Shown here: positions 1-8,501 of the stretch, in pieces
How positions within the stretch are numbered: position 1 is the stretch's first letter
Layout of the letters: every line of letters begins with the position of its first letter
DNA from: Desulfobacter sp.
GTDB lineage: Bacteria; Desulfobacterota; Desulfobacteria; Desulfobacterales; Desulfobacteraceae
Direction of reading: 5' to 3'
NCBI GenBank assembly: GCA_028768525.1
Contig: CP054837.1
Span: forward strand, 3,406,001 to 3,470,000
DNA: 64,000 nucleotides
Program-made: the position numbers and the translations under genes
Notes under the pieces: model-generated
The model's database searches: none
The model's input: only the letters and a program-made list of their open reading frames with translations
What the model was told of the DNA's origin: nothing

Positions 1-647
1 GCCACGGCCCAGAAAGCGCCGCTGCAGTCGGCCTTGGGGTTGATGGTGGTCACCTTGCCCGGCACATCATCGTCCGTGGGGACGTCGCCGGAGTCGCTTG
101 TGATATAAATGCCGTCTATCCGGGTGTAGCTTTCCCTCATGGCAAGCTTAAGGGTGTGCTCGCCGGCCGCGTCGATGTGGATGGTATTGTCCGACCCCAC
201 CTGGATGGTATTTTTCCAGACATAGGAGGTATAGGTGGGACCCAGGTTCCAGGCACTCCACGGTTCGCTGTCCACGGTAAAGAAGACGGAGTCGCTGTTG
301 GAGTTGTTTCCCTTTCCCCTCACCCACATATAATAGGTGCCGGCCTGGGAGAAATAAACCGGATACTCTAAAATTTCATTGTAGGGTGTGACCCCGCCCC
401 CACCGCTTTTGCCCGCGGCGATCACCTTGCCGCCGTTGGTTCCGGTCACCGAGATAATGGTAAACCGGTCGTGGTTGTTTGCGCCGGCATAGGTGTCATG
501 GCGTGAAACGAAGTTTTCCGCTTCAATATAGGTGCCGTCGGGGATGATGGGGCAGAGGGCCATGGCCGTTCCCCAGGGGAACGCCAGGGCCGAAAACAGG
601 ATGCAAAAAAGATAAATAGAAAAAAATCGTGACATATGTTTCGTCAT
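1..647 (-). CDS. PilY1-like secreted protein with carbohydrate-binding-type N-terminus (3' end outside window)
   Basis: The reading frame is open from the ATG at 647 to the window edge, giving about 215 residues without a stop. A signal peptide comes first (KHMSRFFSIYLFCILFSALA, then a second hydrophobic stretch ending near AMA). A beta-rich domain follows with EAENF near its start and AGTYYMWVRGKGN in the middle, the look of a CBM6/35-type or GH115-C-terminal sugar-binding fold. It is the last visible gene of a minor-pilin operon, 21 bases after pilX, where PilY1 tip adhesins usually sit. I infer a large pilus-tip or surface adhesin; the diagnostic C-terminal beta-propeller and calcium loop are outside the window. 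A stand-alone secreted lectin is the alternative. Confidence 0.6.
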   Translation of the reverse strand, partial: MTKHMSRFFSIYLFCILFSALAFPWGTAMALCPIIPDGTYIEAENFVSRHDTYAGANNHDRFTIISVTGTNGGKVIAAGKSGGGGVTPYNEILEYPVYFSQAGTYYMWVRGKGNNSNSDSVFFTVDSEPWSAWNLGPTYTSYVWKNTIQVGSDNTIHIDAAGEHTLKLAMRESYTRIDGIYITSDSGDVPTDDDVPGKVTTINPKADCSGAFWAV

Positions 648-668
648 GGTTGCGTCCTTTAGATCAAG

Positions 669-1214
669 TTAATAAGATGTTCTATAAACCTTTTTAACCC
701 GGGCGTCCACCTCGGTGGTACCGCCGGCGTTGCAGACCACCTCATAGGTGTAGTCCAGGTAGTTCTGGTCGAATCCCACGGCCTGGGTGTTTCCCTGGCC
801 AATCACCCGATACCAGTAGGGAACGCCCGTCTGGCCGTCTTTGGTGGCCTGTTGGAAATCGTCGTTGAGCACCCCGTCGGTCCCGTTGCCGAAGTTTCGT
901 ACGATTTTATAGTAGACGTTATTTTCAAAATCCCGTTTCGTATCGCCGGATTTGAGGTTCAGGTTAATGGGGGGCGGGGTGGTGTCCCGGCCGTTCAGGT
1001 AGGGGCCGGCCTGCTGCCATCCGCTGTCCGCTCCCAGAAAGCGCACACGGGCTGTCTTTCCGTTACGGGCGATGCCCAGTTCAAAACCGGTGGTTTTGAT
1101 GGCTGCCAGGCCGATAACGGTCAACAGGGACATGATGAGCAGGGTGGCAAGGAGTGCAAATCCCCCGGAATCGGCAAGCGGGGCTGCGGGGCCCCATTTC
1201 GGTTCGGTTTTCAT
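669..1214 (-). CDS. pilX: PilX-type minor pilin
   Basis: 181 residues. A short leader is followed by GGFALLATLLIMSLLTVIGL, a single membrane helix of the PilX N-terminal type, in which the usual pilin GFTLIE is relaxed to GFALLA. ELGIARNGKTARVRFLGADSGWQQA then corresponds to the conserved 'A..AA.aG...A' region of PilX. The start overlaps the stop of pilV in an ATGA, so the two are translationally coupled. PilX subunits join the priming complex of type IV pili in the inner membrane and periplasm. Assignment rests on the N-terminal helix and gene order; the C-terminal domain is not distinctive. Confidence 0.8.
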   Translation of the reverse strand: MKTEPKWGPAAPLADSGGFALLATLLIMSLLTVIGLAAIKTTGFELGIARNGKTARVRFLGADSGWQQAGPYLNGRDTTPPPINLNLKSGDTKRDFENNVYYKIVRNFGNGTDGVLNDDFQQATKDGQTGVPYWYRVIGQGNTQAVGFDQNYLDYTYEVVCNAGGTTEVDARVKKVYRTSY

Positions 1215-1678
1215 TGGTACAGCTCCGTTTTCAGAAAGGTTATGGTCAGGCGTTTGGCCCTTTTGTCGCGGTAGTTTACGGTGAGGGTGATGCCTTTAAC
1301 CCCTCTTTCGTCATCCTCGTCCGTGAGCCCGTCCCCGTCGTTGTTGAATCCGTCCTCGTTGCTCCATTCCGTGACGGTCCAGGTAACTGAACTTACATTG
1401 GCGGGCAGCTGGGGGCGGGGTGTGGGCAGTTCATTCAGGCTGTGGGGGTTGGATTTTGCCTCCCCGTCAAGGCTGTCATGGTCGTAGGGCAGGCTCAGGA
1501 GATGCTCGTAACAGTCCCCGGCAACGGTATCCGCAATGGTCAGGCGGTTGGCTGTGGCATTGCCCTCCACGCTGGAGATCTGCATGGTGCTCAGGGCCAG
1601 GATGCCGATGCTCAGCACCATCATGGCGATAAGGGCTTCGATGAGGGTGAAGCCGCTGTTGTCTTTTAAGGTATTCAT
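1211..1678 (-). CDS. pilV: PilV-type minor pilin
   Basis: 155 residues with a class III prepilin leader: cleavage is expected after Gly in NSGFTLIEALIAMMVLSIGI, with Phe+1 and Glu+5 present. Residues around 110-125 contain NNDGDGLTDEDDERG, an Asp/Asn-rich calcium-loop-like insert often seen in PilV of Deltaproteobacteria. The gene lies 4 bases after pilW and overlaps pilX by ATGA, so it is the middle gene of the minor-pilin operon. It is expected to be processed by PilD and to take part in pilus initiation. Confidence 0.85.
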   Translation of the reverse strand: MNTLKDNSGFTLIEALIAMMVLSIGILALSTMQISSVEGNATANRLTIADTVAGDCYEHLLSLPYDHDSLDGEAKSNPHSLNELPTPRPQLPANVSSVTWTVTEWSNEDGFNNDGDGLTDEDDERGVKGITLTVNYRDKRAKRLTITFLKTELYQ

Positions 1679-1682
1679 GGGA

Positions 1683-2318
1683 TTATAATCCTAGATTCCG
1701 GCAGCGGATGCTGGTGGTGAGCAGGCGGCGCCGGAAGTTGTCGTTGAATGGGCCCCAGGTCCGGTTGGAGGGCGGCGGCGCCGTGTAAACGGCCGTATTT
1801 GTAAATTCCCTGTCCGGCCGGCCGGCCCTGACCAGAATGGTAAATTGAACCCTGCGGATATCGGCGGCATTGCCGGTGATATTTCCGTCTTTATCCAGGT
1901 AGATGAATTCAACGTCCTGAATGTTTTTGGCAATGGCGGCGTCGGCTGCCGCCTGGGCGTCCACCTGGCGGCGAAATTCGCCCGTGGGGTTGTCAAGGGT
2001 ATAATTGATGGTCTCTCCGGAGGCGGCACTGATCACTCCGTTTTCATCAACATCGGCGGTCATTTCGAGCCGCTGGGTCTCAAGGACCGATATTTTGAAA
2101 TTGCCGCTGTCTGTGGGGTCATACCCGGCCATGCGGACGTCGGACGTCACCAGGGCCATGGCTGCCCGGATATTCTGCTGCATCTCCGCCACCTGATCCT
2201 GGGCATAATAGGACTTTTGCTGGGAGATATTGGCGGAGTAGGCGGCCATGAGGATGAAGCCGGAAATAACGATGGTGATCATCAGTTCGATCAGGGTGAA
2301 TCCTGCATTGTTTTTCAT
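1683..2318 (-). CDS. pilW: PilW-type minor pilin
   Basis: About 211 residues from the ATG at 2318. That start was chosen because it forms an ATGA overlap with the stop of the fimT/gspH gene, whereas an upstream ATG at 2345 would add nine residues ahead of a normal leader. MKNNAGFTLIELMITIVISG is a perfect type IV prepilin signal with Glu+5. The following AEMQQNIRAAMALVTSDVRMAGYDP is the PilW hallmark 'R.a...l..diR.AGy'. Minor pilin of the initiation complex. Confidence 0.88.
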   Translation of the reverse strand: MKNNAGFTLIELMITIVISGFILMAAYSANISQQKSYYAQDQVAEMQQNIRAAMALVTSDVRMAGYDPTDSGNFKISVLETQRLEMTADVDENGVISAASGETINYTLDNPTGEFRRQVDAQAAADAAIAKNIQDVEFIYLDKDGNITGNAADIRRVQFTILVRAGRPDREFTNTAVYTAPPPSNRTWGPFNDNFRRRLLTTSIRCRNLGL

Positions 2319-2920
2319 AGCCAGGCCCCATTCTGCCATTTCCACATGCGTACAAAACCGCTGGCCTCTGCGCCCACGGCATAGGCAGTGTCCTGGTATC
2401 TGTTTTCCAGGTAGACATAGCCCTCGCCGCTGAGGCTCAGGCCCCTGGAATTCACCACCAGCACATTGTCGGGCCCGCTGAATTCCACGTAGTCCCCGGG
2501 CATGGTCCCCCCGTTCACCGGTGCATTTGCCTTGCCCTTTCCGAAACGGGCCTTGTTGTCAGGGGTGTTGAGGGTGATGGTGCGGACAATGGTGTTGTCT
2601 CCGGTGCCGTTCATATCGTTGGCGCCGTCCCACCGGCCGTCTGCACCCGGGGCCGAGCAGAGGTGGTACTGGTTGGTTGCGGCGTTGAAGACAACGGCGG
2701 CATCTGAATTATTCCTTACAGCCAGCAGCCTTGCGTCCTGGATGATGGAGTAAAGATCCCTTGCCGCAGACTTCAGGGCCATATTTGCCTGCCAGGGGCC
2801 CAAATTGGTCGCGGTCATGCCGACCATGATGGAAATGATGGCGATGACGATGATTAGTTCAAGTATTGTAAATCCGCCGGCGTTTCCAAGGGGGCCGGCT
2901 TCGTTTTTTTGTATTTTCAT
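2315..2920 (-). CDS. FimT/GspH-family pseudopilin
   Basis: 201 residues. The leader is GGFTILELIIVIAIISIMVG, a prepilin signal with one inserted residue before Glu. Then comes the GspH/FimT region with ALKSAARDLYSIIQDARLLAVRNN, matching the conserved 'l...ar.L...l..AR..Ai..n'. It is the first gene of the minor-pilin operon running to position 1. No other type II secretion gene is next to it, so a type IV pilus role (FimT) is more likely than a GspH role. A 333-base intergenic region upstream separates it from the divergent pilus ATPase gene and must hold its promoter. Confidence 0.85.
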   Translation of the reverse strand: MKIQKNEAGPLGNAGGFTILELIIVIAIISIMVGMTATNLGPWQANMALKSAARDLYSIIQDARLLAVRNNSDAAVVFNAATNQYHLCSAPGADGRWDGANDMNGTGDNTIVRTITLNTPDNKARFGKGKANAPVNGGTMPGDYVEFSGPDNVLVVNSRGLSLSGEGYVYLENRYQDTAYAVGAEASGFVRMWKWQNGAWL

Positions 2921-3235
2921 GGTTAACCCAATTATTGATGGTTTAAAATTTGAGTGGTGACGACGATCTTTAAAATATGATTTTAGGTAAAAATTTTCTC
3001 TTTTTTGATCAAATTATATAAAATATTCCATAAGAATGGCGCAAATTAATAGGGGATTGTAAAAGAAATGTCAACACCTTTTTTTAAAAAAATAAGATGT
3101 CTGTCCCCAAGGGAAACGGTTTAAAATCATTGGAAAAATCGAGAATCCTCCTGATTGCAGGCGGTCTTGGGACTTTACTTGGCCGGGACTTCTTTTCATT
3201 CCCGGAGCACTATGGTATAGGGATGAAATAACCAT
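2921..3235. other. Intergenic region between divergent pilus transcription units
   Basis: AT-rich stretch between the minor-pilin operon (minus) and the PilB-like ATPase gene (plus). It must contain both promoters. I searched for a sigma-54 -24/-12 element (TGGCAC-N5-TTGC) and found only a poor partial match, TGGCGC near 3047, without a -12 partner. A run of T at 3078-3084 and A-tracts are present, but I see no convincing terminator or operator. Confidence 0.5.
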
Positions 3236-5113
3236 TTGACGGAAAACACAGATATGACAGACAGCGAGCTGGAAGGCAATAAGATTCTCTCCGCCCTGGT
3301 TGAGGCCAAGGTGCTGACCCCTGAACAGGCCAGGACGGCCATTCGGGTGCTGTCAAAGCTCTCCGGCGGAAATACCGTCATCGGCATTCTCAAAGAGCTG
3401 AACTACGTAACCGACAGCCAGCTCAAGGAGGTATTAAGGTCCAACCGCCTTTCCCTGCGCATCGGCGATCTGCTGGTCGAGTTCGGATACCTCTCCCCTG
3501 AAAAGCTTAAGGCGGCCCTGGATATCCAGGCCTCAAAACCGGGAAAGCAGCTGGGGCAGATCATCGTCGAGCACCAGTTCATGGGGGAGCAGGAGTTTTT
3601 GGAGGCCCTGTCGGTCCAGCTCGGGTTCCCCTTTGTCAACCTTTCCGTGGAAGAGCCGGATACGGCGCTGTTGAACCAGGCCCCCCTGAAATGGTGCCGG
3701 ACCAACCACTTTCTTCCCTTTCGGAAGCGGGATGACAGGGTGGTGGTGGCCTTTGCCGACCCCTACAGCCGGAACAGCATCAGCAATGCCAAAAAAATAT
3801 ACGGGGAGAATATAGAGGCGGCCATCTGTTCGCCCGGGGCCATTGAACGCTACCTGGAAAAATTTGTCAGCGGCAGGCAGGCCGCCCAGGTCATTGATGA
3901 AAATACGGCCATGGGCATTGTGGATAAGGTGATCGGAGACGGTATTGAACAGGGGGCCAGCGACATTCACATCGAGCCCTTTAAGGAGCGCCTCCAGGTC
4001 CGGTTCAGGATCGACGGTATCCTGGTGTTTCACCGGGATCTCCCCCCGGAGTCCAAGGCCATGGTGACGGCCAGGATCAAGGTGATGAGCCGGGCCAACA
4101 TTGCTGAAAAACGCCGGCACCAGGATGGCCGGATGAGTTTTGACCATAAGGGCAACACCTATGACCTGCGGGTCTCCTTTTACGCATCGGTGTTCGGGGA
4201 AAAGGTGGTGCTGAGGATTCTCAACCGCATCGACCAGATCATCCCCATTGAAGACATCGGCATGCAGCCCAGGATGCTGGACCATTATATAAGGGATGTG
4301 CTGGGGGTGCCCAGCGGGGTGTTGATTATCACAGGCCCCACCGGTTCGGGAAAGACCACCACCCTCTACTCCAGCATCAAGCACATTAAAAAGCCCGAAC
4401 TGAGCATTATCACGGCGGAGGATCCCGTGGAGTATGTGGTGGAGGGGATTACCCAGTGCTCCATTGATCCGGATATCAACCTCACCTATGAAGAGACCCT
4501 GCGCCATGTGGTCCGCCAGGACCCCGATGTCATCGTCATCGGTGAGATCCGGGACAATTATTCTGCCGAAGTCGCGGTGCAGGCGGCCCTCACCGGCCAC
4601 AAGGTATTGACCTCATTTCATACCGAAGACAGCATCTCCGGGCTCATCCGGCTGATGAACATGAACATCGAGGCTTTTCTGATCTCTTCCACGGTGGTCT
4701 GTGTCCTGTCCCAGCGCCTGCTTAGGCGGGTCTGCCGCCATTGCGCCCGTCCCCACAAACCCTCTCCCGGGGAATTGAAGATGCTCAATTTCATCCCCCA
4801 GGATATCGGCCGTTACGAGTTCAAAAAGGGGGAGGGGTGCCGGGCCTGCAATTACACCGGATATAAGGGGCGGGTGGCGGTATTTGAAATGCTGGTGCTC
4901 AATGAGCACGTCAGGGAAGCCATCCTCAACCACCGGTCCACCTTTGAAATCCGGAAAGTCAGCATGGAAACCACCAATCTGGTCACCCTGATGGAGGACG
5001 CCCTGGTCAAGGCCGCCGCCGGCATCACCACCCTGGATGAGATTTTCCGCTGTGTGCCCCGGCTCATTCCGCCCCGGCCCATCCATGAAATTCAGCGGCT
5101 GGCGGGGAGTTAA
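3236..5113 (+). CDS. pilB: PilB/GspE-family type IV pilus assembly ATPase
   Basis: Up to 625 residues. The possible starts are TTG at 3236 and ATG at 3254; the ATG has GGAA about 10 bases upstream and may be the true one. Two tandem GspE N-terminal (MshEN-like) domains occupy roughly residues 15-210; such domains bind nucleotide or c-di-GMP. The motor domain follows with Walker A GPTGSGKTT, an Asp-box-like ITAEDPVEY, Walker B with VRQDPDVIVIGEIRD, and a His-box region TGHKVLTSFHTED. A CRHC...CRAC zinc-binding tetracysteine segment near 500-540 is typical of PilB/GspE. It is expected to power pilus extension at the inner membrane, and is coupled (2-base gap) to an HDOD protein. Confidence 0.9.
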   Translation: MTENTDMTDSELEGNKILSALVEAKVLTPEQARTAIRVLSKLSGGNTVIGILKELNYVTDSQLKEVLRSNRLSLRIGDLLVEFGYLSPEKLKAALDIQASKPGKQLGQIIVEHQFMGEQEFLEALSVQLGFPFVNLSVEEPDTALLNQAPLKWCRTNHFLPFRKRDDRVVVAFADPYSRNSISNAKKIYGENIEAAICSPGAIERYLEKFVSGRQAAQVIDENTAMGIVDKVIGDGIEQGASDIHIEPFKERLQVRFRIDGILVFHRDLPPESKAMVTARIKVMSRANIAEKRRHQDGRMSFDHKGNTYDLRVSFYASVFGEKVVLRILNRIDQIIPIEDIGMQPRMLDHYIRDVLGVPSGVLIITGPTGSGKTTTLYSSIKHIKKPELSIITAEDPVEYVVEGITQCSIDPDINLTYEETLRHVVRQDPDVIVIGEIRDNYSAEVAVQAALTGHKVLTSFHTEDSISGLIRLMNMNIEAFLISSTVVCVLSQRLLRRVCRHCARPHKPSPGELKMLNFIPQDIGRYEFKKGEGCRACNYTGYKGRVAVFEMLVLNEHVREAILNHRSTFEIRKVSMETTNLVTLMEDALVKAAAGITTLDEIFRCVPRLIPPRPIHEIQRLAGS

Positions 5114-5115
5114 TC

Positions 5116-5961
5116 ATGGCCGAAAAAAAATCCATATTGGAAATCCTGAAGCAATACATCGAAGACCAGGAAAATTTTCCCGTTCTCAATCCGGATGCGG
5201 CACGGCTTCAGAATGAAATCCTGAAGCAGGAGCCCGACCTGGACGCGGTGAAAAAATTGATCCAGACCGATCCCACCCTGACCGGAGAAATCCTCAAAGT
5301 CGCCAACTCCTCATATTACCAGGGGCTGGGTGAGGTGGCCACCATCAAGGAGGCGGTCCTGCGCCTGGGCCGGGATGAACTGGTCAACATCATCATGCAG
5401 GTGCTGCTCAAGAAAAATTTCACCTCCGCCCTGCCGGCGGTGAAAGCCCGGCAGGTCAGGCTGTGGAACCATTCCGTGGCCTGCGCCTTTGCCGCCCGCT
5501 GGCTGGTTCGGCATTTGAACATGGAGACCATGCTGTCCAAAGCCTTTATTGCCGGCCTGCTCCATGATATCGGAAAGCTCTGTCTCCTGTCGGCCATCGA
5601 AAAGATAATGTCCTCCAAGACGGATAAGGTGCCCCTGACCCCTGAACTGATGGAAAGAATTCTGGACAGCCTCCATGAGGAACAGGGATATGCCCTGCTG
5701 ACCCAGTGGAACCTGCCGGAACAATACTGCCGCATCGCCCGGGAGCACCACACTGAAAAGTATGATGAATCCGACAACCTGCTTGCGGTGGTTCGCCTGG
5801 CCGATATGGTGACCAACAAAATGTCCCGCAACGACCCCGGGGAGGACCTGGCCTTTATCATGGGGTCCAAGGAGGCGGATATCCTGGGCATCCGGGAAAC
5901 CGGGGTGGCCCTCCTTGAGATCGCTTTGGAAGATGCCGGCCTGGCATCCAAAACGGCATAA
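5116..5961 (+). CDS. HDOD-domain signalling protein
   Basis: 281 residues, two bases after the pilus ATPase, so co-transcribed. Residues about 15-220 form an HDOD domain: LIQTDPTLTGEILKVANSSYY is the usual entry motif, and the metal-type HD signature is retained in FIAGLLHDIGKL with a later AREHH. HDOD proteins are regulatory modules often tied to motility, pili and second-messenger signalling. No output domain is attached. Its position suggests it tunes the pilus motor, which is inference. It ends 13 bases before the stop of the convergent penicillin-acylase gene. Confidence 0.88.
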   Translation: MAEKKSILEILKQYIEDQENFPVLNPDAARLQNEILKQEPDLDAVKKLIQTDPTLTGEILKVANSSYYQGLGEVATIKEAVLRLGRDELVNIIMQVLLKKNFTSALPAVKARQVRLWNHSVACAFAARWLVRHLNMETMLSKAFIAGLLHDIGKLCLLSAIEKIMSSKTDKVPLTPELMERILDSLHEEQGYALLTQWNLPEQYCRIAREHHTEKYDESDNLLAVVRLADMVTNKMSRNDPGEDLAFIMGSKEADILGIRETGVALLEIALEDAGLASKTA

Positions 5962-5974
5962 ATCCCAAAGGGCG

Positions 5975-8446
5975 TTAATGGGGCCGGATGGCCAGTACCC
6001 CGGCATGATCCCGGGCCAGCCGGTCCCTGTCCGTGAGGATCTTCCTGTATTGCCCGGTGATGAACATCTGGGCCTGGTCGTCGTAAAAGGGGCTCAGGGG
6101 ACTGCCGGAGTTGCCGGTGGGGAGAATGCTCCAGGTGTTGTCCGGATCATTGCAGTCGATGAGCCGCCGGGTGGAGGGCAGGGAAGATACCCTGTAGTCG
6201 TGGCGTCCAACCTTTGATTTCAGTTTATTTATTGAGGTGAATTCCCCGGGGCTTGGAAAGGGGCCGATATTGAAAAGAAGGTTCATGGGCTTCTTTTTTC
6301 CGATGGCGTGGACGAATTCAATTTTATGGATGGCGCCCCAGTTCCATTGGTCCGGGGTGTTGCCGTATTTTTCCACCAGTTCATTCACCCCGTTTTTAAA
6401 TCCGGCCAGGACAATCTCTTCATAGGTGCTGCCGGCCAGTCCTGATGTCCCGGCAATGGTTTGCCGGGTCCTGAAAAATTGTTTTAAAAAATTCCAATGG
6501 TCCACCTGGTTCAGGTAGGCCGTGAAGTTCTCCGTACCCATGGCAGGTTCCAGGGCCTGTTTGAGGATATGGTAGAGGGTGAACTGGAATACGGAACCGC
6601 CCCTGCTGTCCGTTTCCATGAATCCGTCCCACTCCTGAAGGGCCTCCAGTGCAAGGGCCTGTGGCCCGGAAAATTCCTTCTTTTTCAGTTCCAGAACCTT
6701 GATGGCGGCGTCGGCCATGGACCGGCCCGAGTGGAGCAGGGTGTCGGTCTGGATCTGTTTCAGCCCGTCCATATCCCATTTTTCCTGTCGGGAGAGGCGT
6801 TGGTATATCCGGGCGGCCCGGTCCGAGGGCCTGAAATAACCGGTAAGAATGCCCCCGGTCCCGACGGGTGCCATGGTGGACAGGTTGTTGGCCGTGATAA
6901 TCATGCCGTTTTCCGGATTTTCCATCTGGGGATTTTGTTCAAAGGGGAGGAATCCGGCCCACTCGTCCCGGCCCGAGCCGCCGTCATGGATCTCTTTCCC
7001 GGTCATATGGGCCGGGCGGACGGGGAGCCTTCCGGCGGCCCACCAGCCGATATTCCCGCCGGCGTCGATATAGGAGATATTCAGCCCCGGTGCCGCCAGC
7101 CGGGAGAGGGCGGATCTGAATTCGGCCATGGTTTTTGCCCTGCCCATGTCAAAGGCCACATCCAGAATGGGATTCTCCATCTTGTGGTAGACCCATGAAA
7201 GGGAGACGGGGCGGCCGGTGTAACCGGGCAGAAAGTCCGAGATCACCGGGCCGTGGGGGGTGATCCGGATGGTCAGGGGCACATCGGCCCCTCCCTTGAC
7301 TTTAATGGTTTCTTCAAGGGTCTCCACCTCTGCCCACTGCCCCTTGAATTGGACCCGGCCGGGATCGCCTGCGGCAAAGGTTTCGGCGTAGAGGTCCAGA
7401 TCGTCATTCTCAAACATGGTAATGGCCCAGGCCTTGGTGCTGTTGTGGGCCAGCATGGGAAAGGGGAGCAGGGGCAGGTGGTAGCCGTAGTTATCATATC
7501 CGGGATAAGAGAGATGGGCCTCGTACCAGACCCCGGGATTGGCAATGCCGATGTGGGGATCGTTGGCCAGGAGGGCGTGGCCGTTTTTGCTCCTGGACGG
7601 GGCCAGGACCCAGGAGTTGCTGCCGGTAAAGGGCGGAGAGATGCCCAGGGCTTTTTCCTCCAGGGCCTGGAATGCCGGGGTGAATCCTTCAAAGGGGCCT
7701 GCACCGGCAGCCGGGCCCGGGGGAGAGAGGGGGGCGGATGCGGCGGCCAGGCCGTCCCGGGGCACCCCCTCCGGCTCCATTACCGTCACCCGGTTGTCCT
7801 GGGTATAATCGGGAAAAACCAGGTCCAGGTCTCTTTGGGTCAGGCGGGATGCCAGGATGGTATGCAAAGAATCCCGTTTGATGCCGTCGGCAAAGGAATA
7901 GGCCACATACCCCATCATGGAGACGGTGTCCAGCCGGGTAAAGTGCCTGGGCCTCGTGCCCAGCAGGGTGAATTCAACGGGCAGGGGGGCGGTGTCGATA
8001 AAATGGTTGATCCCGGCCAGAAACCTGTCCAGAAATGCCAGGGCCCGGGGATTGATATTTTGGCTGTGTGCCAGGTATGTCTCGGCCGTACGGCGCAGGA
8101 GCAGGGTTCGAAATTTTTTATCCACATCCACCAGTTTAGGCCCCAGTATCTCCGCCAGTTCCCCCCGGGCCAGGCGCCGCTGGAGTTCCATCTGGAACAG
8201 CCGGTCCTGGGCGGTGGCAAACCCTAATGCAAAATAGGCGTCTTCCCCGGAACGGGCCTGGATGTGGGGCACCCCCCACTGGTCCCTGACAATCCGGACG
8301 GCCTGGTTTACCTTGGGGGTGATCAGCTCCCCCTGGATTACGGGTTTGCGTCGGTCCAGATACAACCAGGCACCGCCTGCGGCAGCAATGGCAAGCACAA
8401 GAACAATCAGTCCGATGGGTTTGAGAAGAACAGTAATCCGCTTCAT
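5975..8446 (-). CDS. Penicillin-acylase-family Ntn-hydrolase, copy 1
   Basis: 823 residues. An uncleaved or cleavable N-terminal membrane anchor (residues 8-31) is followed by the alpha region with VRDQWGVPHIQA and FATAQDRLFQMELQRR. A linker precedes the autocatalytic site G-SNSW, making Ser276 the predicted new N-terminus and nucleophile of the beta chain. LLANDPHIG and PGVWYEAHL are further family signatures. These enzymes hydrolyse amide bonds (beta-lactam side chains, acyl-homoserine lactones, acyl peptides) in the periplasm; the substrate cannot be read from sequence. The RBS AAAGGAG is five bases from the ATG. It lies 55 bases after a second, diverged copy. Confidence 0.9.
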   Translation of the reverse strand: MKRITVLLKPIGLIVLVLAIAAAGGAWLYLDRRKPVIQGELITPKVNQAVRIVRDQWGVPHIQARSGEDAYFALGFATAQDRLFQMELQRRLARGELAEILGPKLVDVDKKFRTLLLRRTAETYLAHSQNINPRALAFLDRFLAGINHFIDTAPLPVEFTLLGTRPRHFTRLDTVSMMGYVAYSFADGIKRDSLHTILASRLTQRDLDLVFPDYTQDNRVTVMEPEGVPRDGLAAASAPLSPPGPAAGAGPFEGFTPAFQALEEKALGISPPFTGSNSWVLAPSRSKNGHALLANDPHIGIANPGVWYEAHLSYPGYDNYGYHLPLLPFPMLAHNSTKAWAITMFENDDLDLYAETFAAGDPGRVQFKGQWAEVETLEETIKVKGGADVPLTIRITPHGPVISDFLPGYTGRPVSLSWVYHKMENPILDVAFDMGRAKTMAEFRSALSRLAAPGLNISYIDAGGNIGWWAAGRLPVRPAHMTGKEIHDGGSGRDEWAGFLPFEQNPQMENPENGMIITANNLSTMAPVGTGGILTGYFRPSDRAARIYQRLSRQEKWDMDGLKQIQTDTLLHSGRSMADAAIKVLELKKKEFSGPQALALEALQEWDGFMETDSRGGSVFQFTLYHILKQALEPAMGTENFTAYLNQVDHWNFLKQFFRTRQTIAGTSGLAGSTYEEIVLAGFKNGVNELVEKYGNTPDQWNWGAIHKIEFVHAIGKKKPMNLLFNIGPFPSPGEFTSINKLKSKVGRHDYRVSSLPSTRRLIDCNDPDNTWSILPTGNSGSPLSPFYDDQAQMFITGQYRKILTDRDRLARDHAGVLAIRPH

Positions 8447-8501
8447 GGGGGCTCCTTTGGAGAATGAGGGAGGTTGAAAGGCTCCCGTCGGTTGTTGGGT
8501 T

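Noticed and set aside
3041..3060. Possible sigma-54 promoter between the pilus operons
   Set aside because: TGGCGC is present but no TTGC follows at the required spacing on either strand.
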